Assembly (NCBI GenBank): GCA_045627405.1
Contig: JAZQNP010000043.1
Span: forward strand, 1 to 36,955
DNA length: 36,955 nucleotides
Reading direction: 5' to 3'
From: Firm-04 sp045627405
GTDB taxonomy: Bacteria > Bacillota > Clostridia > Oscillospirales > Ruminococcaceae
The notes beneath the pieces were generated by a model. It saw only the letters and a list, made by a program, of their open reading frames with translations, was not told where the DNA came from and did not search any database. The translations under genes were made by a program, and so were the position numbers. This document shows positions 15,022 to 23,539 of this stretch, one piece after another. Within the stretch, counting starts at the first letter, position 1. The number at the start of each line of letters is the position of its first letter.

Positions 15022-15909
15022 ATGCTGTATAAACGCGATGTCCATGATGAGGAAAAAAATCAGGAACTGAAAGCTCTCGGAGATGAGTTGGAGATCCTGC
15101 TGCAAAGCGCGGAGCATTCCGAGCAGGAAAAACAGGAGAAGATGCTCGCTTATCTCGAACGTCTGAACAGCGAACGCGCAGCCGAAATCGGCGTGGATTT
15201 CAGCGAGCGGATGCTGGATCGCGTTGCAAACGCAATGGATGCACATCCGACGGCAGATCTTGCTGTCGATCAGCTGTACGCCTGTCTGCTTGTGCAGCAG
15301 TTTCATGCGATGAGCAGCGACCTCTGGCGCGCGCACCCGGCAATCGTGCGGAGTCAGAACGCGCTCGTGATGCTGGAAACAGACGGAAAATGGTCGGACT
15401 GTCTGCGATACTGCCAACAGACGGCGGATACTTATGCGGAAGTGCGCTGGTGGCCGGAGGCGGTCGCATATGCCAAGCGCACGCATGAATGTGTGCGGCA
15501 GCTTCTGGCGCAGGGCGTGACGGTTCTGGAAAACGGTGAGCTGCTGGATCTGCGTGACAGTGCGTATACCATTTGCAGCTATGCACAGAACACAAGGGAA
15601 GGTGTCAGCGCAGAGCTGATGCAGCAGCTGCTCTCCGACCTCGGAAATGAGGGCTGGAACGCCGTTGCGGAGGATCTGGAAGAAGCCAAGGAAGATGCTG
15701 TTCTCTCGGATCCTGTGGAGCTGACGCCGGAATATCTGGCAATCCGGTACGAATTGGAGGAAAAAATCGACGAGGCTTTGGAGCATGAGCGCGGCTATTA
15801 CGATTACTGCAAGGAGTACTGGATGGCAAAGCGCATGATTTTGCGCAGCGATTACGGAATCCGATGGAAATCGCCTGCATCGCTGAATCCGACAATGGAA
15901 TTTCATTGA
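15022..15909 (+). CDS. Helical protein of unknown function
   Basis: A 295-residue cytoplasmic protein that I do not recognise. It is rich in Glu, Leu, Ala and Gln and appears almost wholly helical. The middle (about 85-200) resembles TPR-like hairpins: WSDCLRYCQQTADTYAEVRWWPEAVAYAKRTHECVRQLLAQG and the following helices. The C-terminus (YYDYCKEYWMAKRMILRSDYGIRWKSPA) is aromatic and basic. The frame stays open upstream through the repeat array, but GAAGGAGG seven bases before the ATG at 15022 decides the start. It is a single gene with its own promoter and terminator. A scaffold or chaperone-like role is only a guess from the fold. Confidence 0.85.
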   Translation: MLYKRDVHDEEKNQELKALGDELEILLQSAEHSEQEKQEKMLAYLERLNSERAAEIGVDFSERMLDRVANAMDAHPTADLAVDQLYACLLVQQFHAMSSDLWRAHPAIVRSQNALVMLETDGKWSDCLRYCQQTADTYAEVRWWPEAVAYAKRTHECVRQLLAQGVTVLENGELLDLRDSAYTICSYAQNTREGVSAELMQQLLSDLGNEGWNAVAEDLEEAKEDAVLSDPVELTPEYLAIRYELEEKIDEALEHERGYYDYCKEYWMAKRMILRSDYGIRWKSPASLNPTMEFH

Positions 15910-15910
15910 G

Positions 15911-15955
15911 AAAAAGCGCAGTTTTGTGCATCCGCACGGGACTGCGGCTTTTTTT
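15911..15955 (+). terminator. Terminator of the helical-protein gene
   Basis: AAAAAGC...GCTTTTTTT forms the base of a long stem continued by GCAGTTTTGTGC against GCACGGGACTGC with G-T wobbles; a T-run follows. Confidence 0.88.
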
Positions 15956-15968
15956 CGCAGTTCCCCCC

Positions 15969-15997
15969 TTGCGCAAACGAAAATTCTGTGGTATAAT
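15969..15997 (+). promoter_or_regulatory. Promoter of the darA-holB-ricT-gpsA operon
   Basis: TTGCGC (15969-15974) and a perfect TATAAT (15992-15997) are 17 bp apart, with TGG before the -10. The leader to darA is about 75 bases. Confidence 0.85.
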
Positions 15998-16077
15998 AAT
16001 TATGGATATCTCTGTGCATACGCGGGAGATAATAAGATATGAAACCGAAATTACATATGGGAATGAGGTTGATCCAA

Positions 16078-16410
16078 ATGAAACTGATTTTTGCTGTTGT
16101 GAACGGAGATGACAGTGCGGCTGTCTCCAAGGCACTGGCGAAAAACGGCTTTCGTGCGACGAAACTCGCATCATCGGGCAGCTTTCTCAGCTCCGGCAAT
16201 ACGACATTTCTGATCTGTGTTGAAGAGCCTGAGGTGGACGCAGTCATCAGTGTGGTGCAGCAGAAATGCCACCACAGAAAGCAGTTTGTTCCGTCAACAC
16301 CGACCTACGGAACACCGGCAACCGGACAGGTGCCGTCGATGCCGCTGGAAGTACAGGTGGGCGGCGCGACTATCTTTGTCACAAACATCGAGCGGTTTGA
16401 AAAGCTGTGA
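16078..16410 (+). CDS. darA: Cyclic di-AMP receptor, PII-like (DarA/PstA)
   Basis: A 110-residue PII-like signal protein that binds cyclic di-AMP as a trimer; its downstream target is not established. MKLIFAVVNGDDSAAVSKALAKNGFRATKLASSGSFLSSGNTTFLI matches the family core, including the GxFLxxGNTTxLxG-type nucleotide-binding segment. The C-terminal strand GGATIFVTNIERFEKL is also typical. Family length is about 109 residues. The ATG at 16078 is chosen because the domain starts there and GAGG lies nine bases upstream. The next gene is holB and then ricT, the same order as Bacillus yaaQ-yaaR-holB-yaaT without yaaR. Confidence 0.94.
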   Translation: MKLIFAVVNGDDSAAVSKALAKNGFRATKLASSGSFLSSGNTTFLICVEEPEVDAVISVVQQKCHHRKQFVPSTPTYGTPATGQVPSMPLEVQVGGATIFVTNIERFEKL

Positions 16411-16412
16411 GC

Positions 16413-17393
16413 ATGGAAACGATGCCGGTTGTTGCCGGAAATGACTGGCTTCTGGACGAACTGCGGCAGATGAAACAAAAACAGCATCTGCCGCATGCAC
16501 TGCTGCTGCACGGAGAACGCGGATGCGGAAAAAAGCTGATCGCACGCTGGTATACGATGCTGGCTCTCTGTGAGAACAGCACGCATGCACCGTGCGGCAG
16601 ATGCAAAAGCTGCCAACTGATGCTGGAAGACGCGCATCCGGATGTGATGTATGCAGAGCATTCGGGCAAGCGCGGCGGCTTTTCGGTAGAAACGGCACGC
16701 AGCATCCGGAAAGAGGCTGCTGTCTTGCCGAACAACGGCGCACTGCGCGTGTTTTTGTTCACCGATGCCGACGGCATGACCGTGCAGGCACAGAACGCGC
16801 TGCTGAAATCGGTGGAGGAGCCGCTGCCGCACGCATGTTTTGTGTTCACCGCGGAGACTGCTGGCGTGCTGCTGCCGACTTTGCTCTCGCGTATGACGGC
16901 AAAGGCGGTGTTTCCGGTGACAGAGGACGAATGCGCTTCGGCACTGACGCGCCTGAACTATTCGCCCTCGGATATTCAAACGGCACTGACGCGGTTTTGC
17001 GGCAACATCGGAAAATGTATCGCGTATCTGAGCGACGGGGCAATGAAGCAGGCTGCGGAATCCGCATCTGCTCTGACGGGCGCACTCGCACAGCAGGATG
17101 AATATGCGCTGCTGCGGCTTCTGACAGCAGCCGCTGCTGACAAGGATGTACTGCGGAGAACACTGGAACTGCTGGATATGCAGCTGCGTGACGCGGCAGT
17201 GCTGTCGCTGAACGGAGCGTTCGGACGGCTTGGCTGTGACAGCAGTGCGGCTCACCAGCTCGCGCCGAATCTGACGCCGACACGGACGGCTGCGATGCAC
17301 AATGCAATCGCGGAGGCACTTGCCGATCTGGACGGCAATGTCGGTGCGCCGCTGGCAGTCACGGCACTGTGTGCGGCATTAGCAGAAGCATAA
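16413..17393 (+). CDS. holB: DNA polymerase III subunit delta'
   Basis: The clamp-loader subunit delta', acting with delta and tau/gamma to place the beta clamp on DNA. It is 326 residues with an AAA+ fold: LPHALLLHGERGCGKKLIARWY (P-loop-like, with Lys in place of the final Thr/Ser) and a zinc module starting CGRCKSCQLM. The segments FLFTDADGMTVQAQNALLKSVEEP and TLLSRM (sensor 1/SRC region) follow. A degenerate P-loop is normal for delta', which does not hydrolyse ATP. A GTG at 16407 overlaps the darA stop and is an alternative start; neither has a strong ribosome site, suggesting coupling to darA translation. Confidence 0.93.
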   Translation: METMPVVAGNDWLLDELRQMKQKQHLPHALLLHGERGCGKKLIARWYTMLALCENSTHAPCGRCKSCQLMLEDAHPDVMYAEHSGKRGGFSVETARSIRKEAAVLPNNGALRVFLFTDADGMTVQAQNALLKSVEEPLPHACFVFTAETAGVLLPTLLSRMTAKAVFPVTEDECASALTRLNYSPSDIQTALTRFCGNIGKCIAYLSDGAMKQAAESASALTGALAQQDEYALLRLLTAAAADKDVLRRTLELLDMQLRDAAVLSLNGAFGRLGCDSSAAHQLAPNLTPTRTAAMHNAIAEALADLDGNVGAPLAVTALCAALAEA

Positions 17394-17466
17394 TCATTTG
17401 TGCGGATGCGAGGAAGCGCGATTCGCCACGATTTATAGAGCAAACTGAACAGAAAGAGTAACGAAT

Positions 17467-18795
17467 ATGATTGAAGTGATCGGAGTAAAATTCAAAAGCG
17501 GCGGGAAAATGTATTATTTCGCGCCGGGTGATCTGAATCCCGCAGAGGGCAGCTATGTTGTCGTGGAAACGGCAAGAGGACAGGAATGCGGAGAGGTTGC
17601 GGCTCGCCGCCATGCAGTGCAGGACAGTGCCGTCAATGCGCCGTTAAAGCCGATTCTGCGGCTTGCAAACGAGGAAGATCTGCAAATTCTGGAAAAGAAC
17701 CGTGCGTATATCGCAGAAGCCGAGCGTTACTGCCGGGAACGGATCGAAAAGCGCGGTCTGCCGATGAATCTGATTGATGTGGAGTGCGGATTTGACAGCA
17801 ACAAGCTGATTTTCTACTTCACCGCAGAATCGCGTGTCGATTTCCGCGAGCTGGTGAAAGACCTCGCACTGGCTTTTCACGTCCGCATCGAGCTGCGGCA
17901 GATCGGTGACCGCGACGAAGCAAAGCTGCTGGGCGGTCTGGGCATCTGCGGCAGAGAATTCTGCTGCAAGGGGTATCTCAACAATTTCCAGCCGATTTCC
18001 ATTAAAATCGCAAAGGAACAGGGGCTTGCCCTCAATCCGGCAAAGATTTCGGGCGCGTGCGGCAGACTGATGTGCTGTCTGCGGTATGAAAGCCCTGTGT
18101 ACGAGGAACTGATCAAGCTGACGCCGAAAGTCGGTTCGACGGTGCTGCTGCCGGGCGAGCCGCAGGTGCGTGCATATGTTATCGAAGCAAACCTGATCAC
18201 CGGCATGCTGCGCGTCAAGCCTGAAAACTCGGATGTGCCGGTGACTGTGAGCCGCGACAGCGTGGAACGTCTCACGGATACCAGCCGCCGCATGACAAAA
18301 GAAGATCTGCGCCGCGACCGCGATGTAAAGGCACAGCCGCCTGCCGGACAAAAAAACCAAAACAGTGACAATTCCCGTAATTCGGGCAAGCAGCAGCAGG
18401 ATACAGAGACGCAGCAAGCACAAAAACAGCAGAAGCCGCCGCGTCCCGAGCCACAGAAGCCTGCTCAGGAAAAAGCGGAACCGGCAAACCCGGCAGCAAG
18501 CAGTCTGCTGCACGAGGAATTCGGAGAAAAGCAGCAGCGCAATGCGGCACGGCAGTCCGAACAAAAGAACGGCGCACAGCCACACCGCAGCACGGCAACG
18601 CCGATCCCGATTGATATGGACTTCACTGAGCATCGGGCGATTGTTGAGCATCCGGAGCAGGTGCAGAAGCAGAATGCTGCAAAGAGCGAACGCACCGGCG
18701 GACAGAATCACCGCCGTCGGTTCCCGCCGAGAAACCGCGCAAACGGCAATTCCAATGCGGGCAGCGGACAGCAGAATCCGCCCGCAGAAAAATGA
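17467..18795 (+). CDS. ricT: RicT/YaaT (PSP1-domain) regulator with long disordered tail
   Basis: A homologue of Bacillus YaaT/RicT, part of the RicA-RicF-RicT complex that binds FeS clusters and modulates RNase Y-dependent RNA maturation, with effects on sporulation, competence and biofilm. The PSP1 domain occupies about residues 1-275, with cysteine motifs GICGREFCC and GACGRLMCC in family positions. Bacillus YaaT is about 275 residues; this one is 442. The extra ~160 residues are a low-complexity Gln/Pro/Lys tail with a basic patch near the end (NHRRRFPPRNR). AAAGAG precedes the ATG. It follows holB as in Bacillus. Confidence 0.93.
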   Translation: MIEVIGVKFKSGGKMYYFAPGDLNPAEGSYVVVETARGQECGEVAARRHAVQDSAVNAPLKPILRLANEEDLQILEKNRAYIAEAERYCRERIEKRGLPMNLIDVECGFDSNKLIFYFTAESRVDFRELVKDLALAFHVRIELRQIGDRDEAKLLGGLGICGREFCCKGYLNNFQPISIKIAKEQGLALNPAKISGACGRLMCCLRYESPVYEELIKLTPKVGSTVLLPGEPQVRAYVIEANLITGMLRVKPENSDVPVTVSRDSVERLTDTSRRMTKEDLRRDRDVKAQPPAGQKNQNSDNSRNSGKQQQDTETQQAQKQQKPPRPEPQKPAQEKAEPANPAASSLLHEEFGEKQQRNAARQSEQKNGAQPHRSTATPIPIDMDFTEHRAIVEHPEQVQKQNAAKSERTGGQNHRRRFPPRNRANGNSNAGSGQQNPPAEK

Positions 18796-18818
18796 TTTTA
18801 CGATAGGAGTGCAGACAA

Positions 18819-19817
18819 ATGGCGAAAATCACAGTGCTCGGCGGCGGTTTCGGAACCGCACTCGCCGTAATGCTTTACAATACCCAGCAGCATGATGTGA
18901 CGATTTGGAGTGCCCTGCCCGAAGAAATCGAGGCAATGCGCCGCGACGGTGAACAGAAGAAAACGCTTCCGGGCGTGAAAATTCCGATCGGTGTCTCGCT
19001 GACCACGGATATTACGGTCATTGAGGACAGCGACCTTGTGCTGTTCGCGATCCCATCGGCATATGTGCGTGAGACCTGTGCAAAAGTCAGACCCCATCTG
19101 AAAGAAGGTACGATTGTCTGCAACGCGGGCAAGGGCATTGAAGAGAACACCTTCAAGCTGATGAGTACGGTGTTTGCCGAGGAGCTGCCGCAGGGAACCT
19201 ATGTTGTCCTGACCGGTCCCTCCCACGCCGAAGAGGTCGGACGCGGCGTGCCGACCAGTGTGGTCGCGGCATCTTCCAGCGCGACAGCGGCATATCTGGT
19301 GCAGGAATGGTTCAGCTCCTCTAATTTCCGTGTGTATATCAACGACGATGTAACCGGCTGTGAGCTGGGCGGCGCATTGAAGAATGTCATTGCACTGTGC
19401 GCGGGCGTCAGCGACGGTCTCGGCTTCGGTGACAATACCAAAGCCATGCTGATGACACGCGGTCTGCATGAGATTACGCGTCTGGGTCATGCGCTGGGTT
19501 CCCGCACGAACACCTTTGCAGGACTGACAGGTCTTGGTGATCAGATCTTCACCTGCACGAGTATGCACAGCCGAAACCGCCGCGCCGGCATTCTGATCGG
19601 TCAGGGAAAGCGTCCTGCGGATGCTGTCGCAGAGGTCGGTACGGTTGAGGGATATTACTGCTGTCATGCGGCATACGGACTCGCCAAACGCTACGACGTC
19701 GAAATGCCGATCACAGAGGCATTGTATGCAGTGCTGTATGAAGAAGCCAATGTGCGGGAAGCCGTACAGAAGCTGCTTGACCGGCCCAAGCGTCATGAAT
19801 ATGAAAAACTGAGCTGA
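18819..19817 (+). CDS. gpsA: NAD(P)-dependent glycerol-3-phosphate dehydrogenase
   Basis: Reduces dihydroxyacetone phosphate to sn-glycerol-3-phosphate for phospholipid synthesis. It is 332 residues, the normal length. The Rossmann motif reads VLGGGFGTALA, where most homologues have GxGxWGTA, so the usual Trp is Phe. Other family motifs are CNAGKGIE, LTGPSHAEEV, the catalytic-lysine segment GGALKNVIALCAGVSDGLGFGDN and the C-terminal GLTGLGD. AGGAGTG precedes the ATG. It is the last gene of the darA operon and is followed by a strong terminator. Confidence 0.97.
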   Translation: MAKITVLGGGFGTALAVMLYNTQQHDVTIWSALPEEIEAMRRDGEQKKTLPGVKIPIGVSLTTDITVIEDSDLVLFAIPSAYVRETCAKVRPHLKEGTIVCNAGKGIEENTFKLMSTVFAEELPQGTYVVLTGPSHAEEVGRGVPTSVVAASSSATAAYLVQEWFSSSNFRVYINDDVTGCELGGALKNVIALCAGVSDGLGFGDNTKAMLMTRGLHEITRLGHALGSRTNTFAGLTGLGDQIFTCTSMHSRNRRAGILIGQGKRPADAVAEVGTVEGYYCCHAAYGLAKRYDVEMPITEALYAVLYEEANVREAVQKLLDRPKRHEYEKLS

Positions 19818-19832
19818 ACTTTTCATATAAAA

Positions 19833-19870
19833 AAGCCCGAAAACGGATGAAAGAAACCGTTTTCGGGCTT
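19833..19870. terminator. Bidirectional terminator between gpsA and the mannanase gene
   Basis: A perfect 14-bp stem (AAGCCCGAAAACGG against CCGTTTTCGGGCTT) with a loop of about ten bases. A-rich sequence on the left and T-rich sequence on the right allow function for both convergent genes. Confidence 0.9.
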
Positions 19871-19908
19871 AATTATTATTATGGCCTAAGCAGGAAATGC
19901 TGTTGTTT

Positions 19909-22092
19909 TTACGGGATAACCGGCATATCCGCCTGCTTCATGCTGCCGGAGATCAGTTTCAGCACAATCGCCAGATCGGAACCGTCTGTTTTGCCGTCTG
20001 CGTAGACATCACAGTTGACCTTGCCCTGCGCCGAAAGCTCACCGATGGAAGCGACTGCCTTCGCCAGCATGACTGCATCGGAAAGCTCACACGCACCGTT
20101 CTCATCTGCATCGCCCCAGACCGCTGTTTTATCCGTATTGCCGCCGGAGATTTCATATCCTGTCATCTCAACCGGCTGATCTACACTCGATGCAGTCGAT
20201 GCATTCCAGATATTCGACCACCAAACCTGAATCTCAGCGGATGTGATGTCGGATGCGACTTCAGAAAGATCAATTTCAACAGTCAGATTTCCGTCGGAGT
20301 CCGCATTGCCGCTCCATTCCAGATTTGTCCAGTCATCTGCATTGTGGCCAAAGCCGACTGCACCGCCGATGGATGCTGTCGCTGCGCCAGCAAACGACAC
20401 CGTCAGTGTCATGCCGGTCTTATCGCCTGCCGGCAGATCCACCGCATATTTCTGAACCTCAAATGTGTACGAATCATCCGTCGTGGTCGTGGTTGTCGTC
20501 GTTGTGGTCGTCGTGGTCGTCGTGGTCGTTGTCGTCGTTGTCGTCGTACCGGAAGAGCTTGTTGTGCTGCCCGATGTCTGTGTGTAAACCGTGCAGATCT
20601 CTGCGGTATTCTTCCAGCCGTAGGTGCCGTTGACAACGACATTGCCCCAGTCGCTCGACAGGGTGCCGCCGACATTCGCGCTGCTCATATCCATATAAGC
20701 AGAGCTGTTGCCGTACCAACTCCAAGCCAGCCAGCCGGTCTTCGTCTGTTCGCAGTAGCTCATGATGTAGCCTTCGTCCACATCGCCCCAGTCGTCTTTC
20801 TGTGCGAATTCACCGACAACCAGACAAAGGTTGCGCACTGCCATCGCATCAATCGTACCCTTGATGGTTGAAGCATCCTTACCTGCGCTGCTGTACATGT
20901 GGATCGAGAACATGCAGTTTTTCTCCGGATCTGCTGCAAGCACCGCCGCGCCGCTGTTGATGATCGTAGAGGCACCCTGACCGTAACCGCCGGCATCACA
21001 CATGATGCAGTGCGTCAGACCCGCATTGCGGACAACCTTGATCGCGTTAGTCCAGCCGGTCTGCCATGCCGTGTCATTTGTCGATTCCATCCACTCGTTT
21101 GCAATGTTGATGATGACAGTGTCTTCATGGCCCTTCAATACATTTGCGATTTCCGCAAAATAATTTGCCGCATTGATGATCGCGCTTTCGTTGTTATTGC
21201 CCGTTGCATCATGGACTTCCAGAACAGCAATCATCTTGTTCTTTTCGCACTGCTCAATCAGGTTTGCGACCTGGCCCGAGCTGATCTTTGACCACTTGTC
21301 GCCGTCTGCCAGCACGATGCGAACCGCATTCGCGCCGTAATTTGCCATTTCTTTCAGGGCATCTGCCGGATCATGATCCCAGGTGAACCACGCATACTCA
21401 TAGCTCGTGCCGCGCATGATAAACGGATTGCCGTTCGCATCGCGGAGCACAGTGCCGTCCACATAAAAACCGTCCTTCGGCTCGACAACGACACTGCCGC
21501 TGCCGCCCAGCGACATATCAGAGATCACAACCGAACCGGTGATCAGACTTGCCTGATACGGCGAGCTGACCATCATGTTGATGCGATGCACATCGTACAG
21601 ATTGGAAACGGAGCAAACTTCGCCGTCATACGACCACTCATCCGCCTTGAAATAGTAGCTGAGTGTTGCAGATGCGCCACCTGCAATGCCTGCGGTGTTG
21701 TTCGACTGGATCCATGCCCAGTTGGAACCGGTGCCGAGCGCGAGTCCGAAATTGATCTCCGCCGAACAGTTATTGGTGACAGTGAATGTGAGCTGCGTGT
21801 ACTCCGACCAGTCCCAGCCGTCGCCGTTTTCCGTGCAGAAGCCTGCGTACTCACCGCCGTTACCCGTATCGGGATTGGCGTCGCCTGCATTGGTAAATGC
21901 AACCGTTGTCTTGCCGTTGGAATCTGTGACGGATGTGGTCGCCTCCTGATAACCGGATGTCGCAACCCATGTGTATCCGCCTGCACCGTTTGCAGCATAA
22001 GCCGTCAGCGAGGGCAGCGCAGCAAATGATGTTGCTGTTGTCGCTGTCACAGCCAGTGCCGTCAGAAATGCCGGCTTTCTAAACCGCTTCAT
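19909..22092 (-). CDS. Dockerin-bearing GH5 endo-beta-1,4-mannanase
   Basis: A secreted modular enzyme of 727 residues. It has a signal peptide (1 to about 34, ending LTAYA) and an N-terminal beta-rich carbohydrate-binding-like module (about 35-205). A GH5 catalytic domain follows (about 213-505), then 23 threonines (516-538), a second beta-rich module (about 540-655, with QVWWSNIWN) and a dockerin (660-727, loops DADENGACELSD and DVYADGKTDGSD). The catalytic domain matches bacterial GH5 subfamily 8 mannanases by memory: NPFIMRGTSYEYAWF, VRIVLADGDKW, EVHDATG, INIANEW with acid/base Glu333, FSIHMY and VVGEF with nucleophile Glu428. It should cut mannan or glucomannan as part of a cellulosome. 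GGGGAGGA before 22092 decides the start. Confidence 0.94.
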   Translation of the reverse strand: MKRFRKPAFLTALAVTATTATSFAALPSLTAYAANGAGGYTWVATSGYQEATTSVTDSNGKTTVAFTNAGDANPDTGNGGEYAGFCTENGDGWDWSEYTQLTFTVTNNCSAEINFGLALGTGSNWAWIQSNNTAGIAGGASATLSYYFKADEWSYDGEVCSVSNLYDVHRINMMVSSPYQASLITGSVVISDMSLGGSGSVVVEPKDGFYVDGTVLRDANGNPFIMRGTSYEYAWFTWDHDPADALKEMANYGANAVRIVLADGDKWSKISSGQVANLIEQCEKNKMIAVLEVHDATGNNNESAIINAANYFAEIANVLKGHEDTVIINIANEWMESTNDTAWQTGWTNAIKVVRNAGLTHCIMCDAGGYGQGASTIINSGAAVLAADPEKNCMFSIHMYSSAGKDASTIKGTIDAMAVRNLCLVVGEFAQKDDWGDVDEGYIMSYCEQTKTGWLAWSWYGNSSAYMDMSSANVGGTLSSDWGNVVVNGTYGWKNTAEICTVYTQTSGSTTSSSGTTTTTTTTTTTTTTTTTTTTTTTDDSYTFEVQKYAVDLPAGDKTGMTLTVSFAGAATASIGGAVGFGHNADDWTNLEWSGNADSDGNLTVEIDLSEVASDITSAEIQVWWSNIWNASTASSVDQPVEMTGYEISGGNTDKTAVWGDADENGACELSDAVMLAKAVASIGELSAQGKVNCDVYADGKTDGSDLAIVLKLISGSMKQADMPVIP

Positions 22093-22163
22093 AAGAAATC
22101 CTCCCCTTTTTCTGTTTGTCGCATACAAAACATGCGGAGCCTCTGTCCGCTTCCTATAATTCC

Positions 22164-22192
22164 ATTATAATATGCCATATGAGAAAAGTCAA
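22164..22192 (-). promoter_or_regulatory. Promoter of the mannanase gene
   Basis: On the minus strand TTGACT (22187-22192) and a perfect TATAAT (22164-22169) are 17 bp apart. The expected leader is about 65 bases. The rest of the gap to 22338 is AT-rich and shows nothing else I can support. Confidence 0.85.
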
Positions 22193-22338
22193 ATGTTCTT
22201 TGGTAATTTCTCCAAAAAAACGAGTTTGCAGTCAATCATTTAAGTTATTATCGGCAATTCAAACAACACACCGGAATCCGCAGGATGCGCTGCTCTGCAA
22301 TATCTTTTCATTGCAGCAATAACATTTTAAAAAAGGAA

Positions 22339-22362
22339 AGCCGGAGATAAAAATCTCCGGCT
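22339..22362 (-). terminator. Terminator of the trmB-to-aminotransferase operon
   Basis: A perfect 10-bp stem AGCCGGAGAT/ATCTCCGGCT with a 4-base loop. On the minus strand it is followed by TTCCTTTTTT. Confidence 0.92.
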
Positions 22363-22369
22363 GATGTAT

Positions 22370-23539
22370 TCATCCTCTGTGCCGCGCCAAAAAGTGTTCT
22401 ATGCGGTTTGCCGCCTCGGCAAGATGTTTCAGCGAATACGCATAGGAAATGCGGATATTCTGTCTGCCGCTCTCGCCGAACGCCGAACCGGGGACCACTG
22501 CGACGCGCTCCTCTTGCAGCAGCGTCTCGCAGAATGTATCGCTGTCCATTCCCGTGGACTCGATGCTCGGGAACAGGTAAAATGCGCCCGCAGCCGGGAA
22601 ACACCGCAGTCCCATCTCCGCAAAGCGTTCCAGCAGGAACCGCCGTCTGTGATCGTATTCCTCCGCCATGTGTGCTGCCTCGGCGTCACAGTGCCGCAGA
22701 GCCTCAATCGCCGCACGCTGGCTGACCATCGGCGCACACATAATCGCATACTGGTGAATCTTCCGCGCCTGCGCGATGATCGGTGCAGGAGCTGCCATCC
22801 AGCCAAGACGCCAGCCCGTCATCGCAAACGCCTTGGAAAAGCCGTTGACGACAACCACCCGCTCACGCATATCCGGAATCTGTGCCAGTGAACAGTGCTT
22901 TGAGCCGTAAGTCAGCTCGGAGTAAATCTCATCCGACAACACCATAATATCCGTGCCGCGCAGCACCTCTGCAATCGCTTCATAGTCCTCTTTCGTCATG
23001 ATCGCGCCCGTCGGATTGTTCGGATATGACAGCATCAGCAGCTTGGTCTTCGGTGTGATCGCTGCACGCAGCTCCTCCGCCGTCAGCCGGAAGCTGTTCT
23101 CCTCTTTCGTCGGGAGCGGCACTGCAACGCCGTCCGCCATCTCGATCAGCGGCGCATAGCACACAAAGCACGGCTCCGTCACCAGCACCTCGTCACCGGG
23201 ATTGAGCAGCGCGCGGAATGTCAGGTCAACCGCCTCCGAGCCGCCGACTGTCACAAGCAGCTCGTCCTCCGCAGAGTATTGCATCGCATATTTCCGCTGC
23301 ATATAATGTGAAATCTCTTCCCGAAGCTGCAACAGACCTGAATTGGCTCCGTAGAAAATCGCCTGCCGTTCCAGCGTGCTGATTGCCGCCTGCCGGATCG
23401 GCCACGGAGTACGGAAATCCGGCTCTCCGACACCGAGCGAAATCACATTGTCCATCGTCTCGGCAAGATCGAAGAAGCGGCGGATCGGTGAGGGGCGGAG
23501 TGACTGCGCACGCTGCGACATGATCTGCTCATAATTCAC
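22370..23539 (-). CDS. PLP-dependent aminotransferase, class I/II
   Basis: A 389-residue fold-type I aminotransferase that moves an amino group between an amino acid and a 2-oxo acid through pyridoxal phosphate. Motifs are ISLGVGEPDFRTPWPI at the N-terminus, YPNNPTGA, SDEIYSELTYG (cofactor-contacting Asp and Tyr) and NGFSKAFAMTGWRLG with the Schiff-base Lys. INIRISYAYS near the C-terminus includes the substrate carboxylate-binding Arg. It resembles Bacillus PatA-like and aspartate/aromatic aminotransferases; the substrate cannot be fixed from sequence. Its ATG overlaps the stop of the upstream Lrp-type regulator (ATGA), so the two are translationally coupled. Confidence 0.93.
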   Translation of the reverse strand: MNYEQIMSQRAQSLRPSPIRRFFDLAETMDNVISLGVGEPDFRTPWPIRQAAISTLERQAIFYGANSGLLQLREEISHYMQRKYAMQYSAEDELLVTVGGSEAVDLTFRALLNPGDEVLVTEPCFVCYAPLIEMADGVAVPLPTKEENSFRLTAEELRAAITPKTKLLMLSYPNNPTGAIMTKEDYEAIAEVLRGTDIMVLSDEIYSELTYGSKHCSLAQIPDMRERVVVVNGFSKAFAMTGWRLGWMAAPAPIIAQARKIHQYAIMCAPMVSQRAAIEALRHCDAEAAHMAEEYDHRRRFLLERFAEMGLRCFPAAGAFYLFPSIESTGMDSDTFCETLLQEERVAVVPGSAFGESGRQNIRISYAYSLKHLAEAANRIEHFLARHRG

